Positions 9,114 through 18,076 are shown, numbered from the stretch's first letter. The stretch: 64,000 nucleotides of DNA from Bradyrhizobium sp. CCGUVB1N3 (GCF_024199925.1 NZ_JANADR010000001.1:4901501-4965500); one strand, 5' to 3'. Numbers and translations are program-made. Notes: generated by a model from the letters alone, not told the origin.

Positions 9114-9281
9114 TTACGACCGCGACGCGATCCAGATCAGTGCGAATATCATCGCGCCGATCACGACGGCGACCGCGATCGCCCAGGTGCTGACCCGGAT
9201 GCTGCCGGTGATCTGCTTGGCTTCCTCGTTACGCGCGATCTGGCGATTGCGCTCCTTGTTGGCTTCGCTGCTGTCCGTCAT
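9114..9281 (-). CDS. Small single-pass membrane protein, unknown function
   Basis: A 55-residue reading frame from ATG 9281 to TAA 9114. The first 25 residues are polar and charged (MTDSSEANKERNRQIARNEE), followed by one hydrophobic helix of about 21 residues (about 32-51) and a short basic tail. The clean charged-then-hydrophobic pattern suggests a real small inner-membrane protein. No family is recognised. It lies convergent with the CoA-transferase gene and about 30 bases downstream of the stop of the secreted CxxCH protein on the same strand. The ribosome site is weak. Confidence 0.6.
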   Translation of the reverse strand: MTDSSEANKERNRQIARNEEAKQITGSIRVSTWAIAVAVVIGAMIFALIWIASRS

Positions 9282-9309
9282 CGGTCATCCAAAATCGGTT
9301 CTGGTCGCC

Positions 9310-10845
9310 CTAACGCGTCTTCACAAAGCACATGCCGATGCGGGTCGAAGTCGCAGCGGCCTGACAGGCAAGACCTTTACCACAGGTCCATGACGTAAAA
9401 CTCTTGTCGGCGCCGGCCGATCCCGGCGGTTGCAAATAACAATGCGCGCCCCATCCGTCCTGATATTCGGTTCCCGCAAGCTCGGTACTGCCGCGAAGCT
9501 GCGGCCGGCTGGCGAAGCCGCGCGAGAAGTCAGGACGCCTGCCCTGCGCAAACGCGGTCAGGATGTCGCGGCGGCGAACCTGGTCGCCGAAGAAATGCGG
9601 CGAGGCCGGCACGATGGTCGACGGCTTGTCTGCGAGCCAGTCGACGCCCGGGAAATGGAAGCCGCCGATGCCGCGGGTCTGGTGGCAGCCGGCGCAGGTG
9701 ATGTCGTTGAGCCGGCGCTGGAAGCCCGCAACCGAGCGGATGTTCTGCAAGCCGATGCCGCGCTCGCTGGCGGTCTTCAGCGCGCCGACCACGTCGCTGT
9801 CGGTGAACGCGGGATCGCCTTTGCCCTCACCCTGCATCAGGCCGAATTCGGGCTGCAGCGCCGACGTATCGAGGCCCGCCGGCGTCGGCGCGATCGCGGC
9901 TTTTGCGAGGAATTTTTCCGGGATCAGGACCGTGCCGCGATCGAACTCGCCAAAATGCTCGGGGGCGAGCAGCCAGTCCTTGAAGTCGCGCCTGAGCGCA
10001 TCATCGCCAAGAATGCGATCGCGGTCGATCTGGTTCTCCAGCGTCGACTCTTCGAACAATTTGGTGTCGGGATTATATTTGAACACCTTCAGGAGATAGT
10101 CGGTGCGGAAATCGTGGCTCGCCGATTTCGGCATGACCGCGATCTGGATGTTTGTCTCGATGCGGTCGAGCATCGCATCGGAGGGAAACGGGAGTTGCTC
10201 GACGAGATCAAGCGGATTGTCGTTGGCGAGCCAGCGCCGCGCGATCTCCGCGCAGGTCGCCGGCTTTCCGCTCGGCACTGTCTGCCGTTCGTCCCGCGCC
10301 TTCAGCACCAGATTGAACGTCATCGGCAGGCGCGATGCGGTCTTGCCGCCATCCGGGTTCGTCTCGAAGCGGGCAAGACGGTAGATCAGCCGGATCTCGC
10401 CGCAGGAAGCCTCCGACACGTAGGCGCGGTCCATGCGGTTGACGATGCCCGCCAGCACAAAGCGGGTGTCTCGGGAGTTGAGATTGGCCCGGTCGAACAG
10501 TTGAACGTCGAAGCCTTCGCCGGCGCCAATCGTCTCGCTCGGCGCATCCGCCTTGTGGCGCGCAACGTAGCGATCGAACTCCGCGTCGATCGCGGGCTGT
10601 ATCCGCGCAAGCTGCGGCAACCATGCAAACAACATGTCGGTCGTGAGCGGGAAATTCGCGTTTCGCTCGCTCCATAACAACCGCGAGATCGTCAGCGCGT
10701 CATGCTGATCGAGCTTGCGCAGCTGCTCCGGATCGGTGATCGCGGTGCCGCGATCCAGGCCTGCGTTCTCCGCAGCCGACGGCGACAGCGCGCCGCTGCA
10801 TAGCGCGACGAGGGCAACGAGAATTCGCAAACAGCGACGGCTCAT
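9310..10845 (-). CDS. Secreted protein with one CxxCH haem-attachment motif, unknown function
   Basis: A 511-residue protein with a signal peptide (about residues 1-25, ending near SPSAAEN). One CAGCH motif at about residue 380, followed by QTRGIGGFHFPGVDW, suggests covalent haem c attachment in the periplasm. The rest matches no domain I recognise. A C-terminal region has several Cys residues (CYLQPP, WTCGKGLACQ, GMCFVKTR) that could form disulfides. No cytochrome partner or oxidase gene is adjacent. Whether haem is really bound is inference from a single motif. The start is ATG 10845; the end coordinate includes the stop. Confidence 0.75.
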   Translation of the reverse strand: MSRRCLRILVALVALCSGALSPSAAENAGLDRGTAITDPEQLRKLDQHDALTISRLLWSERNANFPLTTDMLFAWLPQLARIQPAIDAEFDRYVARHKADAPSETIGAGEGFDVQLFDRANLNSRDTRFVLAGIVNRMDRAYVSEASCGEIRLIYRLARFETNPDGGKTASRLPMTFNLVLKARDERQTVPSGKPATCAEIARRWLANDNPLDLVEQLPFPSDAMLDRIETNIQIAVMPKSASHDFRTDYLLKVFKYNPDTKLFEESTLENQIDRDRILGDDALRRDFKDWLLAPEHFGEFDRGTVLIPEKFLAKAAIAPTPAGLDTSALQPEFGLMQGEGKGDPAFTDSDVVGALKTASERGIGLQNIRSVAGFQRRLNDITCAGCHQTRGIGGFHFPGVDWLADKPSTIVPASPHFFGDQVRRRDILTAFAQGRRPDFSRGFASRPQLRGSTELAGTEYQDGWGAHCYLQPPGSAGADKSFTSWTCGKGLACQAAATSTRIGMCFVKTR

Positions 10846-10884
10846 GCCTCCACTAACACCGCCGCCATCGGCCTATTCAAGCAA

Positions 10885-10916
10885 AAAGGCGCTTCACATC
10901 GCGGTGAAGCGCCTTT
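10885..10916 (-). terminator. Strong intrinsic terminator for the gene at 10940-11983
   Basis: A perfect 13-bp stem (AAAGGCGCTTCAC with GTGAAGCGCCTTT) and a 6-base loop. Read on the minus strand the stem is followed by a T run. It begins 23 bases after the stop of the minus-strand gene at 10940. The A/T runs on both sides could also stop plus-strand transcription. Confidence 0.85.
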
Positions 10917-10939
10917 CCTCAAACTCGGAGTCGTCCGGC

Positions 10940-11983
10940 TTAGCGCGCGACGATCAGGCCCTTGGTGGTGACGACGACCCAGCGGCCGTCCTGGCGGCGG
11001 ATCGCATCGATCCGACCGAGACCCGGCACGGGGTCGCCGGCATAGACCTCGTACAACCCGCCGCGGCCTTCGATCAGCGCACCACCATTGGCGACGTCGC
11101 GGAGGCGCCAGCCGTCGATCGTCGGCAGCCGCCCGATTTCGGGCTTCGGCACCGGGAGCGGTACGGCGGCCTGTACAGGAGCTGTGGCCGGCGCTGCTGC
11201 GGGCGTCGCGGCGGCGACCTGAGCAGGGGCCGGGGCGATCGAGCCCGTGGTCTCCTTCGCCGCGGTGGTCTGCGCGGGCGCAGCGGCCTGCGCCGAGCGC
11301 AGCTTGTCGACGGCATCGGACAGTTTTGCGAGCTTGGCCGCAGGCTCAGCCTGCGCCTTCTCGAGCTTGTCGAGGCGGTCGCTGGTCTTGTTGAACTGAC
11401 CGGTCGCGGACTTCGAGGTGTGATCAAGGCCCGCCTTCAACGCGACGACGTCGGCATCGATCCGCGCGACGGAGGATTCCAGTGCGCTGGTGTCGGCAAC
11501 CGGTGCCGGTGCAGCAACCTGGTTCGCCGCGAAGTGCATGACGCCCGCGGTCGCGAGCGCGCCGCTGATCGCGCCGACGACGGCTGCGAGCGCGACGACG
11601 GCGGCCATCGCCGAGAGCCGGCGCTTGCCACCGGTGTCCTTTGCCTCCGCCTTGACCTGCGGATCCGGGTGATCCCAGGCGCGGTCTGACGGCGCCATGA
11701 CGATCAGCTTGCCGGGCTTCAGCTCAGGCTTGGGTTCGTGCAGCTTGGGCTCTTCCGGCTTGGGTTCTTCGGGCTTGGGCGCGTCGAGCTTGGGCACCAC
11801 CAGCCTGGGCGGCTCGACCTGCGGCGCTTCGGCCGTGGGGGCATCCGGCATCGGGGCATCCGGCTTGGGCGCCTCATGGTCGGGCGCGATCGATGGGGCG
11901 TCGGCGCGCGTTTCCAGGCCAGCCTCCGACGAAACCTCGGCGGGCTGCGGTCCAGCGGCCTGTTCGGGCATTGCTTCGCTCAC
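10940..11983 (-). CDS. Membrane-anchored protein with Pro-rich cytoplasmic region and coiled coil, unknown function
   Basis: A 347-residue protein. Residues 1-115 are rich in Pro, Glu, Lys and Ala, with repeats of the type PKxDAPKPEEPKPEE. One transmembrane helix follows at about 127-152 (MAAVVALAAVVGAISGALAT), then a helical segment at 160-235 likely to form a coiled coil. A conserved-looking C-terminal domain at about 285-347 (GWRLRDVANGGALIEGRGG ... VVVTTKGLIVAR) ends the protein. The topology suggests a periplasmic C-terminus and an envelope structural role. I recognise no named family. A clear intrinsic terminator follows the gene. Confidence 0.72.
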   Translation of the reverse strand: MSEAMPEQAAGPQPAEVSSEAGLETRADAPSIAPDHEAPKPDAPMPDAPTAEAPQVEPPRLVVPKLDAPKPEEPKPEEPKLHEPKPELKPGKLIVMAPSDRAWDHPDPQVKAEAKDTGGKRRLSAMAAVVALAAVVGAISGALATAGVMHFAANQVAAPAPVADTSALESSVARIDADVVALKAGLDHTSKSATGQFNKTSDRLDKLEKAQAEPAAKLAKLSDAVDKLRSAQAAAPAQTTAAKETTGSIAPAPAQVAAATPAAAPATAPVQAAVPLPVPKPEIGRLPTIDGWRLRDVANGGALIEGRGGLYEVYAGDPVPGLGRIDAIRRQDGRWVVVTTKGLIVAR

Positions 11984-12315
11984 GGCTCAAATACTCCAGT
12001 CAGGATTGACCTTTTGGTAACTTTCATTGCTTGCGAAATCCTTACCCTTGGACCCGCTTACCGAAATTTTAGGAACTCATCCGGGGCCGAATTGGGCCGG
12101 GATCATGGAACCGGCGTGGCGGGCCGGGCGCAAAATTGCGTTCGGCACGGGCGGGCCGATCCGCGATATCGGGCGAAGCTGTTGTTTGCCTGACAAATTT
12201 CCCCGGTTAACGTGGCCTTAACCGTCCCGTCAGCGCCAAGGACGTCCGTTTGCGAGGCGAAGCACGACGCTTCCCCAATAGTCGTCCTGGCGAAGGCCAG
12301 GACGACACTGGAAAT
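11984..12315. other. Intergenic region, no gene seen
   Basis: About 330 bases upstream of the coiled-coil membrane protein and downstream of the TPM-domain gene. It should hold the promoter of the former. The only clear structure is the hairpin repeat at 12281-12306. Short frames here show no convincing codon bias or start signals. Confidence 0.5.
12281..12306. repeat. Perfect hairpin repeat, 11-bp stem with GAAG loop
   Basis: GTCGTCCTGGC and GCCAGGACGAC flank a GAAG loop with no mismatch. It follows the stop of the minus-strand TPM gene at 12316 but lacks a T run, so it is read as a member of the dispersed repeat family also seen near 9058, 33201 and 33301. Confidence 0.75.
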
Positions 12316-12813
12316 TCACATCACCACCGGCTTGTCCGGCAGCTCGTTCGGGTGCGGGCCGCGCGGCTGGAAGTGGTGCGCGAGCTCGCGCGAGACGGCT
12401 TCGATGCCCTTGATCACGCCGTGTTCGAACCGGCCGGCGCGGAACTCGCCTTCCATCTCGCGGCAGATCTTTTCCCAACCTGCGGCGCCGACCTTGGCGT
12501 CGATGCCGCGGTCGGCGACGATCTCGACGTCCCGGTCGGCGAGCAGGAGATAGATCAGCACGCCGTTGTTGTGCGCGGTGTCCCAGATCCGCAAATGCGA
12601 GAAGACGTCGAGCGCGCGCTCGCGTGCAGGCTGGTTGCGAAAGAGCGGCCTGCCGTCGAGCGCGCCTTCGACGACGAAGCGGACCTGACCGGAATGGGTG
12701 GTCTCGCCTTGCTTGATCGCCTGCTCGATGCGGTCGAGCACTTTTGGCGTGAACACCTGCTTGGCGCGCCAATGGTGCTGAACGAGATGCCTGGTGATGC
12801 GCTTGATACTCAT
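12316..12813 (-). CDS. TPM-domain protein (third gene of lemA-TPM operon)
   Basis: A 165-residue soluble protein with a TPM domain (about residues 20-145). The family's pattern is visible in GVLIYLLLADRDVEIVADRGI, which matches the core of YgcG-type proteins. It has no signal peptide or membrane helix, unlike the gene just upstream. Its ATG at 12813 is three bases from the preceding stop, so the two are almost certainly co-translated. Proteins of this set (LemA plus one or two TPM proteins) travel together widely in bacteria and are linked to envelope functions, but no biochemical role can be assigned from sequence. Confidence 0.85.
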   Translation of the reverse strand: MSIKRITRHLVQHHWRAKQVFTPKVLDRIEQAIKQGETTHSGQVRFVVEGALDGRPLFRNQPARERALDVFSHLRIWDTAHNNGVLIYLLLADRDVEIVADRGIDAKVGAAGWEKICREMEGEFRAGRFEHGVIKGIEAVSRELAHHFQPRGPHPNELPDKPVVM

Positions 12814-12816
12814 GGC

Positions 12817-13752
12817 CTACCAGCTCCCCGAGGCGCCGCCGCCACCGAAACCGCCGCCGCCGCCGCTAAAACTGCCGCTGTCGCTCGACGACGAGCCGCT
12901 GCTCCAGCCGCCTCCCGAGGAACCGCTCGACCAGGAGCCGCCGCGCGCGGAGCGCCTCCCCGGACCTGATGTCGGAGCGAGATCAGCGATGAACGCCAGG
13001 ATAAAGGCGATGGCACCGACGCCGAGCGCCAGTGCCAGTGCCAGTGCCAGTGAGCCGATCATGAACCAGGCCATTGCCGCAAGCACACCGCCGGTCGCAA
13101 CCGAGCCAAGCAATCGGCCAAAGATCGTGCGCAGGATGCCGCCGACGAATAGCGAGGCGAACAAAGCAAAGGGAGCGACAGACCCGAGATCGTTCAAGTC
13201 GCTGGCAAAGCTCGTGCTGCGTTGAGGCGCCGGCAGCGGCTCGCCGTCGATCACGCGCATCATGCGATCGACGCCATCCGAGATGCCGCCGGCAAAGTCG
13301 CCGCTCCTGAATTTTGGCGTGATGACCTCGTCGATGATCCGCCGCGAGGTCACGTCGGTGAGCGCGCCTTCGAGGCCATAACCGACCTCGATGCGCAGGT
13401 GACGGTCGTTCTTGGCGACGAGCAGGATTGCGCCGTCATCGATCTTCTTGCGGCCGATCTTCCAGGCATCTGCGACGCGGATCGAGTACTGCTCGATCGT
13501 CTCCGGCTGCGTCGACGGCACGATCAGGACGGCGATCTGGCTGCCCTTGCGGTTCTCGTAGTCCCGCAAGCGCGAGGACAGCGAGGCGACATCGCCGCTC
13601 GACAGCGTCCCGGTCAGGTCGACGACGCGCCCGGTGAGCTGTGGCACGGCGACGTCGGCTATGGCGGCGAAGGCCCAACTGACCAGCAACGCAACAAGGA
13701 AGGCGCCGCGCGGTGCGAAGGCAGGACAGGCGCGCAACAACCTCACTGTCAT
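12817..13752 (-). CDS. YgcG-type TPM-domain membrane protein with Gly/Ser-rich tail
   Basis: About 311 residues: an N-terminal signal or anchor, a periplasmic TPM domain (about 30-180, with LTGRVVDLTGTLS and DDGAILLVAKNDRHLRIEVGYGLEG), two hydrophobic helices at about 195-260, and a flexible tail of Gly and Ser ending in GGGGFGGGGASGSW. This is the standard architecture of YgcG-like proteins that pair with LemA. The frame extends upstream to 13869, but that part is translated from a palindromic repeat, so ATG 13752 or GTG 13746 is preferred. The ATG itself lies at the edge of that repeat. The neighbours are lemA upstream and a second TPM gene downstream. Confidence 0.82.
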   Translation of the reverse strand: MTVRLLRACPAFAPRGAFLVALLVSWAFAAIADVAVPQLTGRVVDLTGTLSSGDVASLSSRLRDYENRKGSQIAVLIVPSTQPETIEQYSIRVADAWKIGRKKIDDGAILLVAKNDRHLRIEVGYGLEGALTDVTSRRIIDEVITPKFRSGDFAGGISDGVDRMMRVIDGEPLPAPQRSTSFASDLNDLGSVAPFALFASLFVGGILRTIFGRLLGSVATGGVLAAMAWFMIGSLALALALALGVGAIAFILAFIADLAPTSGPGRRSARGGSWSSGSSGGGWSSGSSSSDSGSFSGGGGGFGGGGASGSW

Positions 13753-13865
13753 CGCCCGGCTTGACCGGGCGATCCAGTATCCCAGAGAAGCCGGAGCGAT
13801 ACGGAGAGGCTGCGGCGTACTGGATTCCCCGCTTTCGCGGGGAATGACGGCGGAGGACGTGGTGG
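13753..13865. repeat. Palindromic repeat between lemA and the YgcG-type gene
   Basis: Two hairpins are visible: ATCGCCCGG-CTTG-ACCGGGCGAT (13751-13773) and CCCCGCTTTCGCGGGG (13828-13843). The sequence resembles mobile Rhizobiales palindromes. Its left edge supplies the start codon region of the gene at 12817-13752. Confidence 0.65.
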
Positions 13866-13884
13866 GCATCGGGGCCGAACGCGC

Positions 13885-14493
13885 TTACTTCGACGGCGAC
13901 GGCGCCGGGTTGAAATCGACCTTCGGCGCGGTCGAGATTTCCTTCTCGTTCTCGACGCTGAAATTCGGCTTCTCCTTGTAGCTGAACATCATCGCAGTGA
14001 GGTTGGTCGGGAAGGAGCGGATGGTGACGTTATAGTCCTGCACCGACTTGATGTAGCGGTTGCGCGCCACCGTGATGCGGTTCTCGGTGCCCTCGAGCTG
14101 CGACATCAGATCCTTGAACAGCGCATCAGATTTGAGCTGCGGATAGTTTTCGGTGACGACGAGGAGGCGCGACAGCGCGCTGGACAATTCGCCCTGCGCG
14201 GCCTGGAATTTCTGGAACGCTGCCGGATCATTGAGCACCTCGGGCGTTGCCTGGATACTGCCGACCTTGGCGCGCGCATTGGTGACCCCGAGCAGCACGT
14301 CCTTCTCCTGCTGGGCAAAGCCCTTCACCGAGTTGACGAGATTGGGCACGAGATCGGCGCGGCGCTGATACTGGTTCACCACCTCGGACCAGTTGGCCTT
14401 GATCTGCTCATCCTGACTCTGGATCGCGTTGTAGCCGCAATTGGTCAGGCTAAGGCAGGCGAGCGCTGCCAGCACAGTCAGGATCTTGCGCAT
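13885..14493 (-). CDS. lemA: LemA-family lipoprotein
   Basis: A 202-residue LemA-family protein. The N-terminus is a lipoprotein signal with a lipobox ending at LTNC (Cys19), followed by the family pattern YNAIQSQDEQIKANWSEVVN and QYQRRADLVPNLVNSVKGF. The remainder is a long helical bundle, and it ends with NFSVENEKEISTAPKVDF, a common LemA C-terminus. It heads a minus-strand set of lemA and two TPM genes. The cellular role of LemA is not well defined; membrane association and genetic linkage with TPM proteins are the established facts. The start is ATG 14493. Confidence 0.93.
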   Translation of the reverse strand: MRKILTVLAALACLSLTNCGYNAIQSQDEQIKANWSEVVNQYQRRADLVPNLVNSVKGFAQQEKDVLLGVTNARAKVGSIQATPEVLNDPAAFQKFQAAQGELSSALSRLLVVTENYPQLKSDALFKDLMSQLEGTENRITVARNRYIKSVQDYNVTIRSFPTNLTAMMFSYKEKPNFSVENEKEISTAPKVDFNPAPSPSK

Positions 14494-14558
14494 GAAATTT
14501 CTCCCGGTGGAATCTGGCGCAAACTATCAGATTGGTCATGGCGCGTGTCGAGATTTTC

Positions 14559-14661
14559 GTCATTCCGGGGCGATGCGAAGCATCGAACCCGGAATCCTCC
14601 GCCGCATTCGCGCGAACATCTCGAGATTCCGGGTTCGCGCTGACGCCCGCCCCGGAATGAC
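14559..14661. repeat. About 100-bp inverted-repeat element, copy 1
   Basis: The element is bounded by GTCATTCCGGGG and its exact complement CCCCGGAATGAC. Inside are GCGATGCGAAGCATCGAAC and a CTCGAGATTCCGGGTTCGC segment. A second copy with the same ends and inner parts is at 17101-17198. It is a non-coding mobile palindrome of the RIME/REP kind. Confidence 0.8.
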
Positions 14662-14663
14662 GG

Positions 14664-16985
14664 CTAACCCACCTTCACGTCGCGGATCGCCTGCCAGATC
14701 TTCTGCGGGGTCAGCGGCGTATTGAGCTGGGCGATGCCGAGCTCGGCGAGCGCGTCCATCACGCCGTTGGTCACGCAGGGCGGGCCGCCGATGGCGCCGG
14801 ATTCGCCGCAGCCCTTGGCTCCGAGCGGGTTGGTGCGGCAGGGCGCGGAGTCGTCGAGCGTCACCTCGATCGGCGGCACGTCGTCGGCACGCGGGATGCA
14901 ATAGTCCTGGTAGCTCGCGGTGAGGAGCTGCCCCTCGGCATCGTAGGCGACACCTTCGTAGAGCGCCTGGCCGATGCCCTGGGCGACACCGCCATGGATC
15001 TGGCCGGTGACCAGCATCGGGTTGACGGCAACACCGACGTCATCGACCGTGGTGTAGCGCACGACGCGGGACACGCCGGTCTCGGGATCGATCTCGACCT
15101 CGCAGACATGCGTGCCGTTCGGCCAACTCGCACCGTCCACCTCGCCTTCGGAATCGACGCTGAGCTTGGCGCCTTGCTCCTTCTCGGCGATCTCGAACAG
15201 GCTGATGCGACGGTCGGTGCCGACCACGGTGAGCATGCCGTCCTGATACTCGATATCCTCGACCGAGGTCTCCAGCACGTTCGACGCCTTCTCGCGCGCC
15301 TTCTGGATCAGGTCGTTCGAGGAGACCGCGACCGCCGTGCCGCCGACGAACAGCGAGCGCGAGCCGACGCTGCCGAATCCGGTCGCAAGATCGGTGTCGC
15401 CCTGCACCACGTCGATCTTGTCGAGGGGAATGCCGAGCGTATCGGAGATCATCTGGGTGTAGGTGGTCTGAAGTCCCTGTCCCATCGCCATGGTGCCGGA
15501 ATGCAGAATGACGCGGCCCTGCGAGGTCGCGTGCAGGCTGACCTTCTCGGTGTGCGCGCGGCCACCGGTCCACTCGATGTAGGAAGTCAGCCCACGGCCA
15601 TAGAGCAGGCCCTTCTTCTTCGCGGCGCGCTTGCGCGCGGCAAAGCCGTCCCAGTCGGCAAGCTTCGCAGCGCGGTCGAGCATGTGCGCGAAGGCGCCGG
15701 AATCGTAGACCTGTCCGGCAGCGTTGGTATAGGGAAGCTGCGCCGGCTTGATGTAGTTGGCTTTGCGGATCGCGCGCGGATCCATGCCGATTTTTCGCGC
15801 CGCGGCGTCGAACAGGCGCTCGACGATGAACACCGCCTCGGGGCGGCCCGCGCCGCGATAAGCGCCCACCGGTGCGGTGTGGGTCATTACCGTCTTGATC
15901 TCGAAATGCACCAGCGGCAGGTCGTAGACGCCGGTCTGCACGAAGGGACCGAGCACCAGCGGGATGATGTTGGCGGCGCCCGAGGAGTAGGCACCGGTGC
16001 AGCCGATCGACTTGACGCGATAGGCCAGTACCTTGCCCTTCTCGTCGAGCGCGAAAGAGGCGGTCGAGGTGAGGTCGCGGCCATGGGTGCCGCCGACGAA
16101 CTCGTCGGTGCGGTCGCCGCGCCAGCGGATCTTCTTGTTCAGCTTGGTCGCGGCGTAGGCGACGATGCCGTCCTCCGGATAGAGGTTGGTCTTCTGGCCG
16201 AAGCCGCCGCCGATGTCGCCGACCAGCACGCGCACACTTTCGATCGGCCGCTTCAGCACCGCACCCGCGAGCACGTCGCGGGTCGAGGCCGGCGTCTGCG
16301 ACTGCACATGCAGGAGAAGCCGGCCGGACTTCTTCTCGATCTCGGCAATGGTCGAGCGCGGCTCCATCGCAGACGGCACGAGGCGCTGGCTGACGAGATC
16401 GAGATCGACCACATGCGCGGCCTTGGCGAAGGCTTCTTCCACCTTGGCAGCATCGCCATAGGCCATCGCGCCGACGATGTTGTCGGGCGCCTCCGGCCAC
16501 ACCACGGGCGCACCGGGCTTCACTGCCTCGACGGGATCGACGACCGCGGGCTGCACATCGTAGTCGACCACGATCGCCTCGGCCGCGCTCTGCGCCTCTA
16601 CGCGCGATGAGGCAACCACCGCCGCAACGGCCTCGCCGGCATAGCGCACGACCTCATGGGCGAGCAGCCGGCGCGGCGGCACCGTCATCGGCTTGCCGTC
16701 GGGGCGCTTGAAAATATTCAGCGTGGGTATCTCGCCGATATTGTCCTTGATCAGATCGGCACCGGTGTAGACCGCGGCCACACCTGGCATCGCGGCCGCG
16801 GCGCTGGTGTCGATCGACGCGATCTTTGCGTGGGCATGCGGCGAGCGCAGCACGTGCAGCCACAGCGCGCCATCCTCCGGCTTGTCGTCGATGAACTGTC
16901 CCTTCCCGGTGAGCAGTCGCTGGTCTTCCAAACGCTTGACGGGCTTGCCCGCCCCGAAACGCAAATTGCCGGGAAGAATGTTCAT
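14664..16985 (-). CDS. Xanthine dehydrogenase/CO dehydrogenase-family molybdopterin subunit, form II CoxL-like
   Basis: A 773-residue large subunit of the molybdenum hydroxylase family. The AYRGAGR motif near residue 372 is the form II CoxL signature, as opposed to AYRCSFR of true carbon monoxide dehydrogenase, so CO is probably not the substrate. The C-terminal GCGESGAIGGPP carries the active-site Glu expected near the molybdenum. The usual FAD and 2Fe-2S subunits are not encoded beside it. It must borrow them from elsewhere or use another electron route. Flanking 100-bp inverted repeats isolate it from its neighbours. The substrate (an aldehyde, purine or N-heterocycle) is unknown. The start is ATG 16985. 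Confidence 0.9.
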   Translation of the reverse strand: MNILPGNLRFGAGKPVKRLEDQRLLTGKGQFIDDKPEDGALWLHVLRSPHAHAKIASIDTSAAAAMPGVAAVYTGADLIKDNIGEIPTLNIFKRPDGKPMTVPPRRLLAHEVVRYAGEAVAAVVASSRVEAQSAAEAIVVDYDVQPAVVDPVEAVKPGAPVVWPEAPDNIVGAMAYGDAAKVEEAFAKAAHVVDLDLVSQRLVPSAMEPRSTIAEIEKKSGRLLLHVQSQTPASTRDVLAGAVLKRPIESVRVLVGDIGGGFGQKTNLYPEDGIVAYAATKLNKKIRWRGDRTDEFVGGTHGRDLTSTASFALDEKGKVLAYRVKSIGCTGAYSSGAANIIPLVLGPFVQTGVYDLPLVHFEIKTVMTHTAPVGAYRGAGRPEAVFIVERLFDAAARKIGMDPRAIRKANYIKPAQLPYTNAAGQVYDSGAFAHMLDRAAKLADWDGFAARKRAAKKKGLLYGRGLTSYIEWTGGRAHTEKVSLHATSQGRVILHSGTMAMGQGLQTTYTQMISDTLGIPLDKIDVVQGDTDLATGFGSVGSRSLFVGGTAVAVSSNDLIQKAREKASNVLETSVEDIEYQDGMLTVVGTDRRISLFEIAEKEQGAKLSVDSEGEVDGASWPNGTHVCEVEIDPETGVSRVVRYTTVDDVGVAVNPMLVTGQIHGGVAQGIGQALYEGVAYDAEGQLLTASYQDYCIPRADDVPPIEVTLDDSAPCRTNPLGAKGCGESGAIGGPPCVTNGVMDALAELGIAQLNTPLTPQKIWQAIRDVKVG

Positions 16986-17100
16986 TCCGCTTGTCCTCTA
17001 AGCCTAAAGTGCGGCCGCCTTTTAGCGGATCGAGGCAAACGAGGCCAGCCGACGTTTTGTGCGGGCAGGACCCTCAAATTCGTCATGCCACGACATGTTC

Positions 17101-17198
17101 GTCATTCTGGGGCGATGCGTAGCATCGAACTATGGTGCGCAATTGCGCACCTGAGAATCTCGAGATTCCGGGTTCGCCCTTTGGCACCCCGGAATGAC
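17101..17198. repeat. About 100-bp inverted-repeat element, copy 2
   Basis: It has the same termini as the element at 14559-14661, with one change in the left end (GTCATTCTGGGG). The central part differs and has its own hairpin TGCGCAATTGCGCA. The two copies bracket the CoxL-like gene. Confidence 0.8.
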
Positions 17199-17200
17199 AG

Positions 17201-18076
17201 TCATGAAAGATCTCGCAACGCCGCCTCGACGATCTTGCGCTGCTCGGCCGTCAGTGCGGCCTGCGGCGGGACGGGGTCGCCGACGTCGTAGCCCTGGATC
17301 GCCAGCCCTGCCTTGATGCAGGCGGCGAGGTTGAAGCGGGCGAAGGCTTCGTTGATGCGCCACAGCTTGCGCTGGAGCGCCATGGCCGCATCCCAGCGTC
17401 CGTCCTTGCAGAGATCGTAGAGCGTGACGCTCTGGCGCGGGATGATGCAGGCTGGTCCCGCCATCCAGCCGAGACCGCCGATCAGCATCACCGCGGCCGG
17501 AATATGTGCGGAAGCCGAGAACACGCGGATCTTGTCGCCGCAGCGGTTCATGATCGACAGCAGCCGGCCGGTGTTGGTCGAGGCGTCCTTGATGTAGCCG
17601 ATGCGCGGATGCTCGGCGAGGCGCGCAATGACGTCGAGCGTGAGATCGGAGCGCTGGAATTGCGGATTGGTGTAGATGACGACGGGAATGTCGACAGCGT
17701 CCGCAATGCTGCGGAAATAGGATTCGACCTGGGCCTCGGTGAGCGGGAAGTACGCCTCCAGGATCGCGAGAATGCCGTCGGCGCCGAGCTTCTGGTAAGC
17801 CTTCGCCTGCGCGACCGCATCGGCGGTCGAGGTCGAGGCAACACCGGCCACCACCGGCACACGGCCCCTCGCGGTCTCGATCGTGGTCTGCACGACCGTC
17901 GCGCGCTGTGCGGCGTTGAGATAGGCGAACTCGCCGGTCGAGCCGAGCGGCGTCAGCCCATGCACGCCGGCGCCGATCAGGTCGTCGCAGAGCCGGGCGA
18001 GCACATCGGTGCGCACCGTGCCGTCCGCATCGACCGGCGAGACGAGATAGGGAAAGACGCCGTGGAAACCGGGCAT
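17201..18076 (-). CDS. Dihydrodipicolinate synthase/N-acetylneuraminate lyase-family aldolase
   Basis: A 291-residue class I aldolase of the DapA superfamily. Lys163 in GYIKDAST is the Schiff-base lysine, Tyr135 in VIYTNPQF the catalytic Tyr, and LGSTGEF (44-50) the carboxylate-binding loop. It sits alone and not among lysine-biosynthesis genes, so a catabolic pyruvate aldolase or dehydratase role is more likely than lysine synthesis. The preferred start is ATG 18076 ([14 protein letters not shown]). An in-frame start at 18142 would add 22 residues without family character. Confidence 0.87.
   Translation of the reverse strand: MPGFHGVFPYLVSPVDADGTVRTDVLARLCDDLIGAGVHGLTPLGSTGEFAYLNAAQRATVVQTTIETARGRVPVVAGVASTSTADAVAQAKAYQKLGADGILAILEAYFPLTEAQVESYFRSIADAVDIPVVIYTNPQFQRSDLTLDVIARLAEHPRIGYIKDASTNTGRLLSIMNRCGDKIRVFSASAHIPAAVMLIGGLGWMAGPACIIPRQSVTLYDLCKDGRWDAAMALQRKLWRINEAFARFNLAACIKAGLAIQGYDVGDPVPPQAALTAEQRKIVEAALRDLS

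Noticed and set aside
14994..16610. Long plus-strand frame opposite the CoxL-like gene, and similar ones at 9430-10677, 37413-39170 and 40952-42235
   Set aside because: They are by-products of high G+C at third codon positions. Their translations are rich in His, Arg, Gly and Asp and show no domains, whereas the opposite strands carry clear families.
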